Positions 5,114 to 6,128 of a stretch of DNA of 6,128 nt are shown piece by piece. The position numbers and the translations under genes were made by a program. The notes below the pieces were generated by a model that saw only the letters and a list, made by a program, of their open reading frames with translations, made no database searches and was not told the origin of the DNA. Numbering within the stretch: position 1 is the stretch's first letter; each line of letters opens with the position of its first letter. This DNA comes from Betaproteobacteria bacterium (lineage in GTDB: Bacteria > Pseudomonadota > Gammaproteobacteria > Burkholderiales > SG8-41), in assembly GCA_029883965.1 (NCBI GenBank), contig JAOUIN010000141.1:1-6128 (forward strand), given 5' to 3'.

Positions 5114-6128
5114 TCAATGCAGTTCGTCGTAGATTTTTTCGGCCAGTGTCCGGCTGATGCCTTCCACCTGCGCCAGTTCTTCGATGCTTGCTGCCACCAT
5201 TCCGCGCAGTCCGCCGAACCGTGCCAGCAGCCGCTGACGGCGTTTGGCACCGATCCCGGGAATATTTTCGAGGGCTGACGTCGAGCGCGTGCGCGCCCGT
5301 CGTGCCCGATGACCTTCGATCGCAAACCGGTGCGCTTCGTCGCGGATTTGCTGGATCAGATGCAGACCCGGATCATCCGGTGCCAGCCGCAGCGCGTCGG
5401 TTCGTCCGGCAACCAGCAATTGCTCCATCCCGGGCTTGCGGCTCACGCCTTTTGCAACGCCCAGCAGCGGCACGTCGCTCAGACCCAGTTCCGTCAACAC
5501 TTCAATGGCTACGCCCAATTGCCCCTGCCCGCCGTCAATCATGATCAGATCAGGCATCTTACCCTCTCCTGCGACCAGCCTGCGATATCGCCGTGACAAA
5601 ACTTCACGCATTGCGCCGTAATCGTCGCCCGGTTTTACCTCGCGCATGTTGAAGTGGCGGTATTCACCGTTCTGCATCGCGCCTCGGTCGTACACCACGC
5701 ATGAGGCAACGGTCGCCTCACCCTGGGTGTGGCTGATATCGAAGCATTCGATGCGCTGAACGGTTTCGGGCAGATTCAGTCCCTGTTGCAGGGCGGTCAG
5801 CCTCGCCGCATCACCCAGTTGCTGCGTCTTGCGCTGCCCGGCACCGAGTTCCGCATTCTTGACCGCCATCTGCAGCCATACACGACGGTCGCCGATTGGA
5901 TTTGCACTGATTTGTACGCGTCGTCCGGCGCGTCCGGACAACATGTCCTGTAACACATCCACCGGCACCGCGGCGCCGACGATCAGCTGTGGCGGCACCG
6001 GATGCTGCAGATAGTGCTGAGCAATGAAGGCTTCGACGACCAGCGCCGGCTCGACTTCTTCCGCGTTCTGGGGGAAGAAATTCCTGTCGCCGAGGTGATG
6101 CCCGCCGCGGATCATGACCAGATTGACG
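5114..6128 (-). CDS. uvrC: UvrABC excinuclease subunit C, C-terminal part (partial)
   Basis: UvrC makes both incisions around DNA damage in nucleotide excision repair, acting with UvrA and UvrB. The 5' end is cut by the window edge. The visible 337 residues are roughly the C-terminal 55% of a normal protein of about 610. They begin inside the family sequence VNLVMIRGG...GDRNFFP. The RNase H-like endonuclease domain follows with its three catalytic positions present: D130 (FDISHTQG), D198 (MIDGGQGQL) and H266 (DEAHRFAI), in fragment numbering. The tandem helix-hairpin-helix region is at about 285-333 (NIPGIG, then VEGIS), and binds DNA for the 5' incision. The N-terminal GIY-YIG domain and the UvrB-interacting region lie outside the window. 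The stop TGA (5114-5116) is one base before the pgsA start. No sign of damage to the gene. Confidence 0.97.
   Translation of the reverse strand, partial: VNLVMIRGGHHLGDRNFFPQNAEEVEPALVVEAFIAQHYLQHPVPPQLIVGAAVPVDVLQDMLSGRAGRRVQISANPIGDRRVWLQMAVKNAELGAGQRKTQQLGDAARLTALQQGLNLPETVQRIECFDISHTQGEATVASCVVYDRGAMQNGEYRHFNMREVKPGDDYGAMREVLSRRYRRLVAGEGKMPDLIMIDGGQGQLGVAIEVLTELGLSDVPLLGVAKGVSRKPGMEQLLVAGRTDALRLAPDDPGLHLIQQIRDEAHRFAIEGHRARRARTRSTSALENIPGIGAKRRQRLLARFGGLRGMVAASIEELAQVEGISRTLAEKIYDELH

Overview
All genes in this window read on the minus strand, so transcription runs from high to low coordinates. The sequence looks like the chromosome of a GC-rich proteobacterium. The order uvrC, pgsA, tRNA-Gly(GCC), tRNA-Cys(GCA), tRNA-Leu(UAA) matches the E. 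coli uvrC-pgsA-glyW-cysT-leuZ block. A DUF1178 gene right after tRNA-Leu and a universal-stress/DUF294/exonuclease cluster lean towards Betaproteobacteria or a related gammaproteobacterium. That placement is inference. I see no insertion sequences, CRISPR arrays, phage genes or plus-strand genes.

Right part (6128 to about 4140). The C-terminal half of uvrC (nucleotide excision repair) enters from the window edge. One base later comes pgsA (phosphatidylglycerophosphate synthase). Just after pgsA lies a good sigma70-type promoter with a GC-rich stretch after the -10 box. It drives three tRNA genes, each with an encoded CCA end. A strong terminator-like hairpin sits between tRNA-Gly and tRNA-Cys.

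Middle (4140 to 3427). A DUF1178 protein with four possible zinc ligands starts 24 bases after the CCA of tRNA-Leu. No promoter, terminator or Shine-Dalgarno site is visible in that gap, so it may be the protein-coding tail of the tRNA transcript. A non-coding stretch of about 240 bases follows (3427-3669). It holds an FNR/ANR-type box (3514-3527) and a weaker sigma70 candidate, both pointing at the next operon.

Left part (3426 to 1). A compact operon encodes a universal stress protein, a 637-residue cNMP-like/CBS/CBS/DUF294 nucleotidyltransferase, and a DnaQ-like DEDDh 3'-5' exonuclease. An NDP-forming acyl-CoA synthetase family gene follows after 80 bases and runs off the window. Spacing within the first three genes is 17 and 10 bases. 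The last junction has an unusual stop/start stepping-stone arrangement. Together these genes suggest a redox- or energy-responsive module linked to acyl-CoA/acetate metabolism, with a possible nucleotide-adding enzyme and a nucleotide-removing enzyme side by side. The families are well supported. The joint function is a hypothesis.
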